A stretch of DNA of 36,364 nucleotides, from positions 1 to 36,364 of the forward strand of contig JAGWMZ010000037.1 in assembly GCA_028871475.1 (NCBI GenBank), given 5' to 3'. The notes under the pieces are model-generated. The model saw only the letters and a program-made list of their open reading frames with translations. It had not been told where the DNA came from and searched no databases. Below are positions 1 to 9,545 of this stretch, piece after piece. The position numbers and the translations under genes were made by a program. Origin of the DNA: Sphingomonadales bacterium (GTDB lineage: Bacteria > Pseudomonadota > Alphaproteobacteria > Sphingomonadales > Sphingomonadaceae). Every line of letters begins with the position of its first letter. Positions within the stretch are counted from its first letter, which is position 1.

Positions 1-119
1 CACTGACATTCCTCCCCACTAACCATCAGCAGGAATCCAACAGTCCGCGCCCTGTCCTGTCAATTCTGCACGGAATATGAGTCAGAACCAATTCTACGCG
101 CCGATCAGGGGGTCAATGT

Positions 120-776
120 TCAACGCCGATTGACAATCACGATAACGTCGCCCTGAACCGAGATGCCGTCGCGCTGCATGGCGCTGAGCGTGCGAGAGAA
201 GCTTTCGCGGGTCATGCCGAGTTCGGAAGCGATCAGGTTCTTCTCGTAGGGAAGGACCACGCGGACTGGTGCCTGCTGCCGACGCGAGAGCCCGACAATA
301 TAGCTGGCGACACGCTGCGGTGCCGAACGAAGCTTGAGATTCTTGATCTGTCCCACCATGCGCCGGAACTGGCTTGCCAGACTGTCGATCATGGCCTGCG
401 CGAGCGCAGGCTCTTCGGCCAAAGCCGCACGAAAAGCATCACCTTCGATCAGAAGGAAGCGGGAGGGTTCGAGCACCCGCGCCTGCATCAGATAAGGCGC
501 CTGCGAAACCACGGCTGCCGGGATAACAAGGTCGCCCGGCCGCACGATTTCGATCAGCACTTCCCGCCCCTCATGGGAGCGACCGAACAGGTGCGCCGAG
601 CCGGACAGCACCACATGTTGAAAGGTCGGCAGTTCTCCCTGTTCAAACAAAACGGTGCCAGCGGCAACGCTGTGCGTGAGCGTCTTTCGTAGCAATCCCT
701 CCCGCGCATCCAGCGGCATGGACGCGAACAGACTCAGCGTTTCCGGAGCAATTTCAAGATCATGATTCGGTATCAA
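120..776 (-). CDS. Crp/Fnr-family transcriptional regulator (DNR/NnrR-like)
   Basis: A 218-residue protein with the Crp/Fnr layout: an N-terminal cyclic-nucleotide-type beta-roll (about residues 15-125, including FEQGELP and VRPGDL), a long dimer helix, and a C-terminal winged helix-turn-helix (about 175-205, IASELGMTRESFSRTL, with the E-SxxR pattern of Fnr-type recognition helices). There is no cysteine in the whole protein, so it cannot carry an Fnr Fe-S cluster. It therefore fits the NO-responsive DNR/NnrR class, which is thought to sense NO through haem. It is divergent from the NO reductase gene with a perfect CRP/FNR-like palindrome in between, so it probably controls norB and nnrS and perhaps itself. 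The sensing function is inferred from context; the family call is firm. Confidence 0.9.
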   Translation of the reverse strand: MIPNHDLEIAPETLSLFASMPLDAREGLLRKTLTHSVAAGTVLFEQGELPTFQHVVLSGSAHLFGRSHEGREVLIEIVRPGDLVIPAAVVSQAPYLMQARVLEPSRFLLIEGDAFRAALAEEPALAQAMIDSLASQFRRMVGQIKNLKLRSAPQRVASYIVGLSRRQQAPVRVVLPYEKNLIASELGMTRESFSRTLSAMQRDGISVQGDVIVIVNRR

Positions 777-823
777 GCCAACTTCTGCCTTTCAGGAAAA
801 TGTGCGAACCTCACAGGCCATCG

Positions 824-839
824 TGTGATATATATCACG
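824..839. promoter_or_regulatory. CRP/FNR-type operator in the divergent regulator-norB intergenic region
   Basis: The core GTGATATATATCAC (825-838) is a perfect 14-bp palindrome. It matches both TGTGA-N6-TCAC(A) of CRP and the spacing of the FNR/DNR box TTGAT-N4-ATCAA with only the outermost bases changed. Its centre is about 55 bp upstream of the regulator start and about 131 bp upstream of the norB start. A second, weaker inverted pair (TGTG...CACA, 801-815) lies next to it. The likely ligand is the adjacent Crp/Fnr protein. Confidence 0.7.
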
Positions 840-962
840 TCATTCATTGATTCGTCTCAATTGTCGGAAGTCTGACTGCCGCTAGCAAGCAGGATCTCCG
901 GCCCTTTCGGACCCGGCATCCGGATCGAAAAATCGGCTCAATAGCAGTGGAGAGACACCACC

Positions 963-3287
963 ATGCAAACGACGCTCACCGCGCAACTGCCTGAAGATCG
1001 TGTCGGCAATGTCCTCAAATGGATATTGCTGATCGTTGCCGTCGCATGCTTTGCTGCCTTGGGCTGGGCCACCAAACTCACTTACGAAGGTGCGCCTCCT
1101 TTTCCCGATCAATTTGTGACCTCGTCCGGCGCGGTCGTGATGACGAGCGAGGACATCATCGCAGGCAAGGCCGGTTTCCAGAAGGCCGACCTGATGGATT
1201 ACGGCAGTATCTACGGCATGGGTTCCTACTTCGGCGAGGACTATACTGCCGATAATCTGGTCCGCGTTGCCGAACTGACCGAAGCCAACATTGCCGAAAC
1301 CCGTTACGGCAAGCCGCTATCGGCGCTGCCCGACGACCAACAGGCGGCGGTGAAGACCGCGATGCAGAAAATGCTGCAGGGTGTCGATCTCACCGCCAAG
1401 ACCGCAGTACTGCCCGATGCGCTGGCGAATGCGATTGCGAAGCGTCACGGCCAGATCGTCGATTGGCTGTTGCACCACGATTACGCTAAGGGCTGGACGC
1501 GCGCTTACAGCCTCGACGCGTCCGCGGCGGGGCAGACGGCAGACTTCCTGCTTTACTCCTCGCTCACCACAGTCGCGCGCCGCCCCGGCTCGACCGCGTC
1601 CTGGACGCAGAACTGGCCGTTCGAACCTCTGGTCGGCAATACTCCCACCACCAGCACCTTCATGTGGACCTGGATCAGTATCTGCTTCACCTTCTTCGCC
1701 TTCGGTGCGGTGCTGTTCATTTATGAGCGCTTCCTCAACGTCCCGGACAAGGCGCCGATGGATCCGGTGCTCTCGCAATTCCGGGCACTCACGCCCAGCC
1801 AGACGCGTGTGTGGAAATATTTCCTTGTCGTCGCGGTGGTGCTGCTCGTTCAAATTCTCGTGGGCTCGATCATGGCCCATTATTATACCGAGCGTGCAAG
1901 CTTTTACGGTATCGCGATCGACCGCTATCTACCGTTCAATTTCCTGCGTGACGTCCACATCCAGACGCCGATCGTATGGATCGGTGTCGCGTGGATCGGA
2001 TCGGCACTGTTCCTGGCGCCGGCCATTGGTGGGCGCGAAGCCAAGGGTCAGGCATTCCTGGTTGATGTGCTGTTCTGGGTGACGTTGCTGATCGTGGCTG
2101 GTGCGCTGATTGGCAATTACCTCGGCATCATGGGCTATATCGACAAGGGCTGGTTCTGGTTCGGCAACCAAGGGCTGTCTTACATTCAGCTCGGGCGGGC
2201 CTGGCAGATGGGCTTCTTCGCGGGACTCGCGATCTGGAGCGTGTTGGTGTTTCGCGCCCTGTGGCCGACGCGTGAGGGGCTTCGCGCAGCCACGCGCCAG
2301 TTCTGGACCGGGCGCATCCGGCTCGAACATCTGATCTGGGCCTCCACGATCAATATCGCCGTACTTTATGCCTTCGGCATGATCCCGCTCACGGGCGTCG
2401 AAAAGAGCTTCACCATTTCGGATTTCTGGCGCTGGTGGGTGGTGCATCTCTGGGTGGAACAGAGCTTCGAGTTCTTCGCCGCAGCGATCAGCGCCTATCT
2501 GCTGATGGCCGTTGGCCTGGTCTCGCGCCAGCTCGCCGAACGCTCGGTCTATTTCGAACTGATCCTGATCTTCCTGGGCGGGGTGCTCGGCACCGGCCAT
2601 CACCTGTACTGGGCGGGCGAACCCGGCATGTGGGTTCCGCTCGGCACGATGTTCTCGTTCATCGAGGTGCTGCCGCTGGTCCTGCTCGTCATTGAGGCTA
2701 TGCAGCAGCATCGGCTGATTAAGGCCCACGGCAATTTCAATTACGCCCTTGCCTATCTCTATATCATCGGGGCCGCGTTCTGGAATTTCGTGGGAGCAGG
2801 CGTGTTCGGCGGCGGACTGCTCAATGCGCCGCTGGTGAACTATTACGAGCATGCGACCTTTCTCACACTCAACCATGCGCACACCGCGTTGTTCGGCGCC
2901 TTCGGCCTGCTCGGCATCGGGCTGATCTATTTCTGTCTGCGCTACATCGCGGGCGACACAATCGCCTTCAGCGAAAAGCTCGGGCGCTGGGCCTTCTGGC
3001 TCTACAATGGCGGGCTTGTGATGTGGATCCTGCTCAACTTCTTCCCCATCGGCTGGCCGCAACTGGCCGCAGTCTATGAGCATGGGCTTGCCTATGCGCG
3101 GAGCCAGGCCTTTTACGACACGACGCTGTTCTGGCAGTGGATGCGAATGCCTGGCGATATCGTGTTCGCGCTGGGCGCACTGCTGATGGCATGGGACTTC
3201 ATCGCCAAGCTGAGGCCGCTTCTGCCCGGTTTTGTTCGGCGCTTGCTCCCTGCACCGCGCACTCAGCCTCCTGCGGCCGCCGAGTGA
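963..3287 (+). CDS. norB: Quinol-dependent nitric oxide reductase (qNOR, single subunit)
   Basis: This 774-residue inner-membrane enzyme reduces 2 NO to N2O with electrons from quinol. It has the qNOR layout: a first membrane helix (about 18-38), a large periplasmic domain (about 40-230) replacing the NorC subunit, then the haem-copper-oxidase-like helix bundle. Visible metal and haem ligands include H331 (DVHIQTP), H495 with E499 (VVHLWVEQSFEFF), H546/H547 (GTGHHLYW) and H638/H640 (NHAHTALFG). There is no haem c motif, as expected for qNOR. The start is set by GGAGAG at 949-954, 8 nt before the ATG. It is followed by nnrS and faces a Crp/Fnr regulator. Without denitrification genes nearby, NO detoxification is the likeliest role. 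Confidence 0.96.
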   Translation: MQTTLTAQLPEDRVGNVLKWILLIVAVACFAALGWATKLTYEGAPPFPDQFVTSSGAVVMTSEDIIAGKAGFQKADLMDYGSIYGMGSYFGEDYTADNLVRVAELTEANIAETRYGKPLSALPDDQQAAVKTAMQKMLQGVDLTAKTAVLPDALANAIAKRHGQIVDWLLHHDYAKGWTRAYSLDASAAGQTADFLLYSSLTTVARRPGSTASWTQNWPFEPLVGNTPTTSTFMWTWISICFTFFAFGAVLFIYERFLNVPDKAPMDPVLSQFRALTPSQTRVWKYFLVVAVVLLVQILVGSIMAHYYTERASFYGIAIDRYLPFNFLRDVHIQTPIVWIGVAWIGSALFLAPAIGGREAKGQAFLVDVLFWVTLLIVAGALIGNYLGIMGYIDKGWFWFGNQGLSYIQLGRAWQMGFFAGLAIWSVLVFRALWPTREGLRAATRQFWTGRIRLEHLIWASTINIAVLYAFGMIPLTGVEKSFTISDFWRWWVVHLWVEQSFEFFAAAISAYLLMAVGLVSRQLAERSVYFELILIFLGGVLGTGHHLYWAGEPGMWVPLGTMFSFIEVLPLVLLVIEAMQQHRLIKAHGNFNYALAYLYIIGAAFWNFVGAGVFGGGLLNAPLVNYYEHATFLTLNHAHTALFGAFGLLGIGLIYFCLRYIAGDTIAFSEKLGRWAFWLYNGGLVMWILLNFFPIGWPQLAAVYEHGLAYARSQAFYDTTLFWQWMRMPGDIVFALGALLMAWDFIAKLRPLLPGFVRRLLPAPRTQPPAAAE

Positions 3288-3396
3288 GGCGTACTCCCGG
3301 TCTTGCTCGAGAATCGTCGCGTATCGGCGGCGCTAAACGGGGACGTCGATCTATCGGTTCCTCCGGTAGCCTCGTCTCAAACCGCGAGGAGCAGTC

Positions 3397-4599
3397 ATGA
3401 TTGACGGGGCATCCATTCGCCGCGCACGTATGGCCGCCAGTCCGGCATTGTTTCGCGGCAGCTTCCGGCCCTTTTTCCTCGGCAGCGCGATATGGGCGCT
3501 CGTGGCGCTCATCCTCTTCATATGCGCCCTGACCGCTACGATCACGCTCCCGACAACGTTCACCATCATTGCCTGGCATCGCCACGAGATGCTGTTCGGT
3601 TATCTCGGCGCGGTCATCGCCGGCTTCCTGCTCACCGCTATTCCCAACTGGACCGGTCGCCTCCCAATTGCCGGATTGCCTCTCGCCGCTCTGGCCGGGC
3701 TTTGGCTCGCCGCGCGCATCGCGGTGCTCTGCTCGGCCGTGGTCGGAGCGCCCGTAGCGGCGGTACTCGACGTTGGGTTCTTCCTCACATTGGCGTTTGT
3801 TGCCGGGCGCGAGGTGCTTATCGCGCGCAATCGCAATCTGCCGGTCGTCGGTCTGGTGCTACTGCTGGCTCTCGCCAATGGCCTCGACCACGCCGAGACG
3901 ATGGGCGCGCCCTTGCCTGCAGGGATCGGATACCGGTTCGCGATCACTCTAATCGTCGTGATGATCGGCCTGGTCGGTGGGCGCATCGTTCCATCCTTCA
4001 CGCGCAACTGGCTCGCCAAGCAGGGGGCCGCCGGACCGCTGCCGGGTCAACCCGGCCGGTTTGACATTGCGGTGCTTGCGCTCACCGCACTCGCACTGCT
4101 CTCATGGACCCTCGCCCCCGATGCGCATGTGAGCAGCTTCGCGCTACTCCTCGCGGGAGCAGCTCAGAGCGCGAGACTGCTGCGCTGGCAGGGCTACCGT
4201 ACACTGCGTGAGCCGATCGTGTTGATCCTGCATATCGCTTATTTCTGGATTCCGGTGGGCCTGGTCCTGCTCGGTCTGAGCATTGTCACAAGCGTCTTGC
4301 CGGCCTCGGCGGCACTGCACGCGCTCACGGCTGGCGCGATGGCAGGGATGACTCTGGCGGTCATGACGCGAGCCACACGCGGCCATACCGGGCATGATCT
4401 TACCGCAGGGCCCATGACGGTCGCGCTATACGCCCTCATCACGCTCGCCGCGGCGATCCGGGTCACTGCGCCCGTCCTGCCGATCAGCTATCTGGCTGCG
4501 ATTCACACCGCGGCTCTTGCCTGGATCGGGGCGTTCGTCCTCTTTATCGTCGCTTACGGACCGATGCTTGCCCTGCCGCGCCAGGACGGCAAACTTTGA
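3397..4599 (+). CDS. nnrS: NnrS family protein
   Basis: A 400-residue polytopic membrane protein, with about 11-12 hydrophobic helices. The family signature is clear near the N-terminus: FRGSFRPFFLGSAIW followed by WHRHEMLFGYLGAVIAGFLL and the TAIPNWTGR segment. NnrS proteins are haem- and copper-containing membrane proteins that protect against nitrosative stress, and they are commonly in the same regulon as NO reductase. A GAGGAG ribosome site lies a few bases ahead of the ATG. It is 109 bp downstream of norB on the same strand, so co-expression is likely. Confidence 0.93.
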   Translation: MIDGASIRRARMAASPALFRGSFRPFFLGSAIWALVALILFICALTATITLPTTFTIIAWHRHEMLFGYLGAVIAGFLLTAIPNWTGRLPIAGLPLAALAGLWLAARIAVLCSAVVGAPVAAVLDVGFFLTLAFVAGREVLIARNRNLPVVGLVLLLALANGLDHAETMGAPLPAGIGYRFAITLIVVMIGLVGGRIVPSFTRNWLAKQGAAGPLPGQPGRFDIAVLALTALALLSWTLAPDAHVSSFALLLAGAAQSARLLRWQGYRTLREPIVLILHIAYFWIPVGLVLLGLSIVTSVLPASAALHALTAGAMAGMTLAVMTRATRGHTGHDLTAGPMTVALYALITLAAAIRVTAPVLPISYLAAIHTAALAWIGAFVLFIVAYGPMLALPRQDGKL

Positions 4600-4636
4600 A
4601 CCGCTGGGACCGGGCTACCGAACGAGGAGTGTGCAT

Positions 4637-5887
4637 GTGATCGATCAACCAAAGCCCGAGACAGTTGCCGCCGGTCACGGCGTGGCCAGTGACACCGCGT
4701 TCGGCGCCGTAAGCCCGCCGCTGTACTTATCGAGCACCTTTGTTTTTGAGGGCTATGAGCAGCCAGGCCGCTATGACTATGGGCGCGCCGGCAATCCCAA
4801 CCGCGACATGTTGGGCGAGGCGCTGGCGGCACTCGAAGGCGGGGCGGGCGCGGTGGTCACCTCTTCGGGCATGGCGGCGATCGACCTGGTGCTGGGCCAG
4901 CTTGAAGGTGGAGCACATGTCGTCGCGCCGCACGATTGCTATGGCGGGACGCTTCGCCTGCTTAAGGCGCGAGCGGCGAAGAAGCAGCTTCGTCTGACTC
5001 TCGCCGATTTCGCCGACCATGCTGCACTCGATGCGGTATTGACCGACACTCCCGCGCTCGTGCTGATTGAAACACCGAGCAATCCTTTGATGCGGATCGT
5101 CGACATTGCCGATGTCAGTGCGCGTGCGCGCACGGCGGGCGCGCTGGTCGCGGCTGACAATACGTTTCTATCGCCCGCCTTGCAGCGGCCGATCGCGCTT
5201 GGCGCCGACTATGTGATCCATTCGACCACCAAATATCTGAACGGTCATTCGGACGTCATCGGCGGTGTCGTCGTGGCAGCCGACCCGGCGCGCGCCGAGG
5301 CGCTGCGTGCCTGGGCCAACGTCACCGGCGTGACAGGCTCACCATTCGATGCCTGGTTGACGTCGCGCGGGTTGCGGACCCTGTTCCCGAGGATCGAACG
5401 GCAACAGCAGTCGGCTGGCGCGATTGCCACCTTCCTCGCCGAGCAGCCGCAAGTCGCCGCAGTCCACTATCCCGGTCTTGCGACCCACCCCGGCCACGCA
5501 ATCGCGCTGCGTCAGCAAGGCGGATTCGGAGCGATGCTGAGCTTCGAACTGGAAGGTGGCGTCGCGGCCATCAAGTCGTTCACCGAGAGCGTTCAACTGT
5601 TCACCCTCGCCGAATCGCTCGGCGGCATTGAAAGCCTTGTTGCGCACCCTGCTACCATGACGCATGCCGATATGGGCATGGAAGCGCGGCGCATTGCCGG
5701 GATTTCCGACCAGCTGTTGCGCCTGTCGATCGGCCTCGAACATGTGGATGACCTGCTTGCCGACCTGGAACGCGCGCTTGAGGCATCGTCGGCTGCACCG
5801 GCGCCGCTCTGCCGCCAGGAAGAACTTGCCCGGCGAGAGAACCGGCTGCGAGCGCAACACACGGCGCCGCGCGATTCGGCACGGTAG
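4637..5887 (+). CDS. metB: Cystathionine gamma-synthase-like PLP enzyme
   Basis: A Cys/Met-metabolism PLP-dependent enzyme of about 416 residues. Key sites are YDYGRAGNPN (48-57, phosphate/substrate contacts), TSSGMAAID (75-83), D174 (AADNTF) and the Schiff-base lysine K199 in HSTTKYLNGHSDV. The pattern fits cystathionine gamma-synthase, but O-acetyl/O-succinylhomoserine sulfhydrylase or cystathionine gamma-lyase cannot be excluded by eye. I place the start at GTG 4637 because GAGGAG (4624-4629) is 7 nt upstream; the upstream in-frame extension overlaps nnrS and has no family similarity. The C-terminus carries an extra charged tail of about 25 residues. It lies 37 nt after nnrS, possibly by read-through. 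Confidence 0.87.
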   Translation: MIDQPKPETVAAGHGVASDTAFGAVSPPLYLSSTFVFEGYEQPGRYDYGRAGNPNRDMLGEALAALEGGAGAVVTSSGMAAIDLVLGQLEGGAHVVAPHDCYGGTLRLLKARAAKKQLRLTLADFADHAALDAVLTDTPALVLIETPSNPLMRIVDIADVSARARTAGALVAADNTFLSPALQRPIALGADYVIHSTTKYLNGHSDVIGGVVVAADPARAEALRAWANVTGVTGSPFDAWLTSRGLRTLFPRIERQQQSAGAIATFLAEQPQVAAVHYPGLATHPGHAIALRQQGGFGAMLSFELEGGVAAIKSFTESVQLFTLAESLGGIESLVAHPATMTHADMGMEARRIAGISDQLLRLSIGLEHVDDLLADLERALEASSAAPAPLCRQEELARRENRLRAQHTAPRDSAR

Positions 5888-5903
5888 CCCGCGCAGACCC
5901 GTC

Positions 5904-5934
5904 ATCATTTCATGCTCAGTCGAAACGAAATGAT
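5904..5934 (+). terminator. Possible weak terminator after the metB-like gene
   Basis: ATCATTTC (5904-5911) and GAAATGAT (5927-5934) form an 8-bp perfect stem with a 15-nt loop, 16 bp after the stop codon. There is no U-tract, so it is a weak candidate. Confidence 0.3.
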
Positions 5935-6363
5935 TGGGAAGCGCTGCTTGCATGCTCGTAGAATTTGGACCGCCGCTCTATCTCGCTACCGGGCCCGACA
6001 TATCGCTTTTTTGGCTTCCCCTAAGCGCCGTGAGCGATCGACAGCTTCGCCCTGCTCGATCTAAATCCATACTAACTTGAGTGTCCGGCGTTGCGTTCGT
6101 TCGTCAGCCCTAGATTGACGTCCTGAACCAACGGCAGCTTCGGGCCATTCGGAGCGCATTAGAGCCCTTCCGGACTGTCGTAGGAGGCAGGCATTTCGCG
6201 CTCTGGCGAACGGCTGGTTTCGACGTAGTCGGACGTTCACAGTTGCCGTGCGGGACGTCGGGTAAGTCCCACTTCTTGTCATTCTTGCTGCCTGCCAGCA
6301 CCCAAAAGCATGGGTATGTCACGAATGACACCGTGGGGCTAAATGGGCTTCTAGGGGTGACAA
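5935..6363. other. Non-coding stretch between the NO block and the accessory region
   Basis: About 430 bp without a credible gene: the short frames here have no ribosome site or recognisable domain. It contains one copy of a 13-bp repeat (6079-6091) seen again past the next gene, and may mark the left border of the accessory region. Confidence 0.5.
6079..6091 (+). repeat. 13-bp direct repeat, left copy
   Basis: GAGTGTCCGGCGT here is repeated in the same orientation at 8037-8049. The two copies bracket the solitary DUF4365-like gene. A 13-bp match within 36 kb can occur by chance, so the placement is the only point of interest. Confidence 0.35.
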
Positions 6364-7977
6364 TCATCCTTTGTTTCCGGGACGCCTGCCCGATCTCACC
6401 GGCAGGATCGGCGGCGTCCGCCAGGTCGGTAGGTCCGAGACAAGCTCCCGGTCACCGCCATTGTCGTTCACAATTCGTTCCAAATCGCCCATCGCCATGA
6501 TGTTCATGCTTTCGGGATAGCGATCGAGCGCGCGCTGATATGCGGTCCGCACGGCATCCCCGTCCACACTGCCGCTGGGCCATATCCGCCCCCAGAGCAA
6601 CTTGGGCAGGCCAAAGGTAACTTTTCGCCGTCTTCCCGCCATTTTGTCTTCGATGACGGGGCGGTAGGCCACGGCGCTGAAGGTCTGAGTTCCAATGGCC
6701 ATGCTGCAATATGCGAGAAAGCCACTGAAGCTGGCATCGACCGTCGGTTCTGGGATGAAATCGACGCGGATGACCCGGTCACTCATAAGGCCGCTAAGTA
6801 TCTGGAGACCGCCAATGGCGGCGTCGCATTCATCCATCGAGAAACTCCCCGGAACCTGCCCGCATTCCGCAACGATGGCGCGCATGGCATTGGTTCCAAG
6901 GGTGATCCAGGACAGATCGGCCCCATGATTCTGCACATTCATGGAAATCGACCCCATGTCGAAGGCCTCTCCCTCGACAACGATGGCGACCATGATGTCA
7001 TCTGTCGGCTTCGCGGCCAGCAGATGAGAAAAGACGCACATCTCCTCCAATGTGATCCGTTCGGCGCCGTCCAACTGTGCATGGACGCGGTTTCTGTCCC
7101 CTGGCCCAAAGGTGATGTCAATGACCCGGGAGGCCACTCTCAGGGCCTCGTTCTGCTTCGTCCCAGCCCCATACATGGTCGCGCCAATGCTGACCCGGTC
7201 GCCGGTGGCGAACTCCAGCAGCAAGGAGCATGGGCGGCCTTCTGGTTGAAGCTGCAGCCTGACATTGGAGACATCGATTTCAGGCCTTCCGGCACGGATG
7301 CCGAAACGCTCGCTTGTGTAGATCAAGCGTTGCACATCCAGATGTGGCAGCAGTCCAAGTTGGAGATCGATCAGATTGTTGCCGTCACTGGTTGAGATCG
7401 TAATCTCTATGCTGCCATGCCCGTTCTCGAAGCCGACGGTATCAATCAGGAGTTTCTTGGTCGCGGCATACGGGACGGCGATGCCTTCGATCTCGCGGCG
7501 GATCCAGGCAACCACGTCCTCGCCCCGCTCATCGTCCGCGGTGAAGGCAACCGTCACCGTCCTCTTGTGAAGCGCTTTTATCCCCTCCGCATACGCCTCC
7601 CTCCCGGCTTTCAACCACTCGGCGATCAACTGCGCCCAGACATGCCGGGCAAAGTATCGGGCCTGCTTGCCCTCCTCCAAAACGACGAGCACGATAAATT
7701 GCGGAAGGAGCGATTTCGCGTAGCGCAAAGCGTTGGTGAGGCTGATGGAGACCGACCGCGATCCGGTTTCGGTTGTCTTGACCTGAACCGCCGCGATCAC
7801 ATGCGCGGGCTGCATGTCGACGGCGGCGAAGGGCAGTATCCGCGGCGGATACTCGATCATCTTGTCCCAGCCGTAATCGTCCTCGATCGATTGGTTGCAG
7901 GTCACGCCGGCATCGCTGCAGAGGGTTTCGAACCGCTTTTCCCCGCGGCGCCCAATCATCTGGTTTTCCATCGTCAT
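6364..7977 (-). CDS. DUF4365-like PD-(D/E)XK nuclease-fold protein
   Basis: A 537-residue protein whose first 150 residues show a restriction-endonuclease-like core of the DUF4365 type: E13/E17 in GRRGEKRFE, the DDYGWD stretch (D38) and the Q-x-K signature AVQVKTTE (Q65, K67). This is followed by helices such as NALRYAKSLLPQFIVLVV, typical of the family. The remaining 370 residues are a beta-rich region I do not recognise. It is alone on its strand segment, downstream of nothing obviously co-transcribed. DUF4365 domains are common in stand-alone or paired defence effectors, so a DNA-targeting role is plausible but unproven. No clear ribosome site precedes the ATG; M3 and M7 are alternative starts. 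Confidence 0.75.
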   Translation of the reverse strand: MTMENQMIGRRGEKRFETLCSDAGVTCNQSIEDDYGWDKMIEYPPRILPFAAVDMQPAHVIAAVQVKTTETGSRSVSISLTNALRYAKSLLPQFIVLVVLEEGKQARYFARHVWAQLIAEWLKAGREAYAEGIKALHKRTVTVAFTADDERGEDVVAWIRREIEGIAVPYAATKKLLIDTVGFENGHGSIEITISTSDGNNLIDLQLGLLPHLDVQRLIYTSERFGIRAGRPEIDVSNVRLQLQPEGRPCSLLLEFATGDRVSIGATMYGAGTKQNEALRVASRVIDITFGPGDRNRVHAQLDGAERITLEEMCVFSHLLAAKPTDDIMVAIVVEGEAFDMGSISMNVQNHGADLSWITLGTNAMRAIVAECGQVPGSFSMDECDAAIGGLQILSGLMSDRVIRVDFIPEPTVDASFSGFLAYCSMAIGTQTFSAVAYRPVIEDKMAGRRRKVTFGLPKLLWGRIWPSGSVDGDAVRTAYQRALDRYPESMNIMAMGDLERIVNDNGGDRELVSDLPTWRTPPILPVRSGRRPGNKG

Positions 7978-8036
7978 TGCTCTGAGATAGCGCGTTGTCT
8001 GGCTCGCTCAAAACGGAAGATCGGATCGAGACACTC

Positions 8037-8049
8037 GAGTGTCCGGCGT
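8037..8049 (+). repeat. 13-bp direct repeat, right copy
   Basis: Second copy of GAGTGTCCGGCGT (first at 6079-6091), between the DUF4365-like gene and the end of the truncated transporter gene. Confidence 0.35.
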
Positions 8050-8056
8050 GACCGGT

Positions 8057-9280
8057 CTAACTGCTTTCCTTGCTCAGGGCCGCATATGCAGCCAGTCCGG
8101 ACAGGAAGGCCGCGCCTGCGGCAACGATCTCCGCGCCGTGAAACGCCGGAAGGAGGGTCGCTGGAGGATTGGCTATGACGGCCCCGCTGAGCGCCGTCGC
8201 GATCAGCCCCCCGGTGCGCGAGATCGCGCTGTTGAACCCCGAAGCCGTCCCGGTGTGTCGGGAATCGACCGAGGACAGCACGGCGGTGGTCAGCGGCGCA
8301 ACGGCCCCCGCCATACCCAGAGCGATCAGCACCAGGCCGGGTGCGACACCCAGCCAATAGCCATCCCGAGGATCGAGGCGCGTCATCAGGGCAAAACCTA
8401 CTGCGGTCACGATGGGACCTAGGGTCAGCGGCCAGCGGGGCCCCACGCGTTCGGCGATCCGGCCCATCAGGCGTGACATCGTCCCGATGACGATGGAAAC
8501 CGGAAGCAGGGACAGGCCGGCGCTCATCGACGAATAGCCGCCAGCGACGATCAGCACATAGGGCAGCAGCACCAGCAGGCCACCAAGTGCCCAGTAAAGC
8601 AGGAAGGTCAGCATGCTGAGGCCGATGAAGGAGGATGATCCGAACATGGCCAAAGGCATCATCGCGCCTTCACCACGGCGATGCTCCACCCAGATGAAAC
8701 CGCCCAGCAACAACAGCCCGGCAGCCGAGCCGATGACCACAGGCTGGGATGTCACATGATGGCTTGACCACAGGGTCAGCGCCCATGCCAGCATGCCCAG
8801 GGCCAGAGTGGCAAGCCCCGCGCCCGCCCAGTCGAGGGGCTGGTCGCTCGTCTCGCTTTCATCGACATACCGCATGGCCAGGGCAATCGCGGCGAGAGAC
8901 ACCGGAATGTTGATGGCGAAAATCGCGCGCCAGCCGACCGCATCGATCAGCCAGCCCCCCAGAGGCGGCCCCACAGCGGTGGCGATGGCCCCGGCCGCCG
9001 CCCATGTGCCGATGGCGCGCCCTCGCGCTTCCCCCACGAAGGCATTGCCCAGGATGGCCAGGCTGTTGGGCATCAGCAGCGCCGCCCCGATCCCCTGCGC
9101 GCCTCTGGCGGCGAGGAGCAGCGGCAGGTTGGGCGCGACGAGCGTCCATCCGGCATGTCCGGCGGAGGCGCCAGCATCACTCCCCTCACCGTTCCTCATG
9201 ACGGACCTGCAGCACGCTCGGCGTCCGCCCCGCCCGTACAGAGCGATGTCATGCGCGCTCGAGTGATCGGTTTGCACCAC
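8057..9280 (-). pseudogene. N-terminally truncated DHA2-family MFS transporter
   Basis: From about residue 46 onward (nt 9145 downward) this reads as a major facilitator superfamily drug-type transporter of the EmrB/QacA (DHA2) group: APNLPLLLAARGAQGIGAALLMPNSLAIL, then GRAIGTWAAAGAIATAVGPPLGG, which is the family's motif C region, then further membrane helices to the C-terminus. Intact members have about 60-90 more residues upstream with two membrane helices and the first DRFGRR loop. Here the frame instead begins with 45 residues of non-membrane, arginine- and serine-rich sequence of no likeness to the family. The 5' end has therefore been lost or replaced, and transport activity is unlikely. 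Confidence 0.75.
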
Positions 9281-9545
9281 GGGGCATTTTCACCATCATC
9301 CTCGCTCGATATCGACGCATGACTGGACGCTCGCCTTGGCGGAGAGAACATTTTTCCGGCCAGCCCGCGTCTCTGTCAAGCTGACAGCACCTGTCCTCTT
9401 TGTGATTAGCGCAAATAAGCGAGGCAAAATTGAAGAATGGCGCTCCTAAACGCACACGACTGATCGCTGTGCGCCTCAAAGGATCGTCGCGCCTTCTGCG
9501 GACTGTAAAATCACGAAATGATGCCGCTTCTAGGTTGCTGTCAGC

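Noticed and set aside
1929..3083. 384-residue minus-strand frame opposite norB
   Set aside because: norB shows all qNOR ligands; the antisense frame is Glu/Asp/Arg-rich noise.
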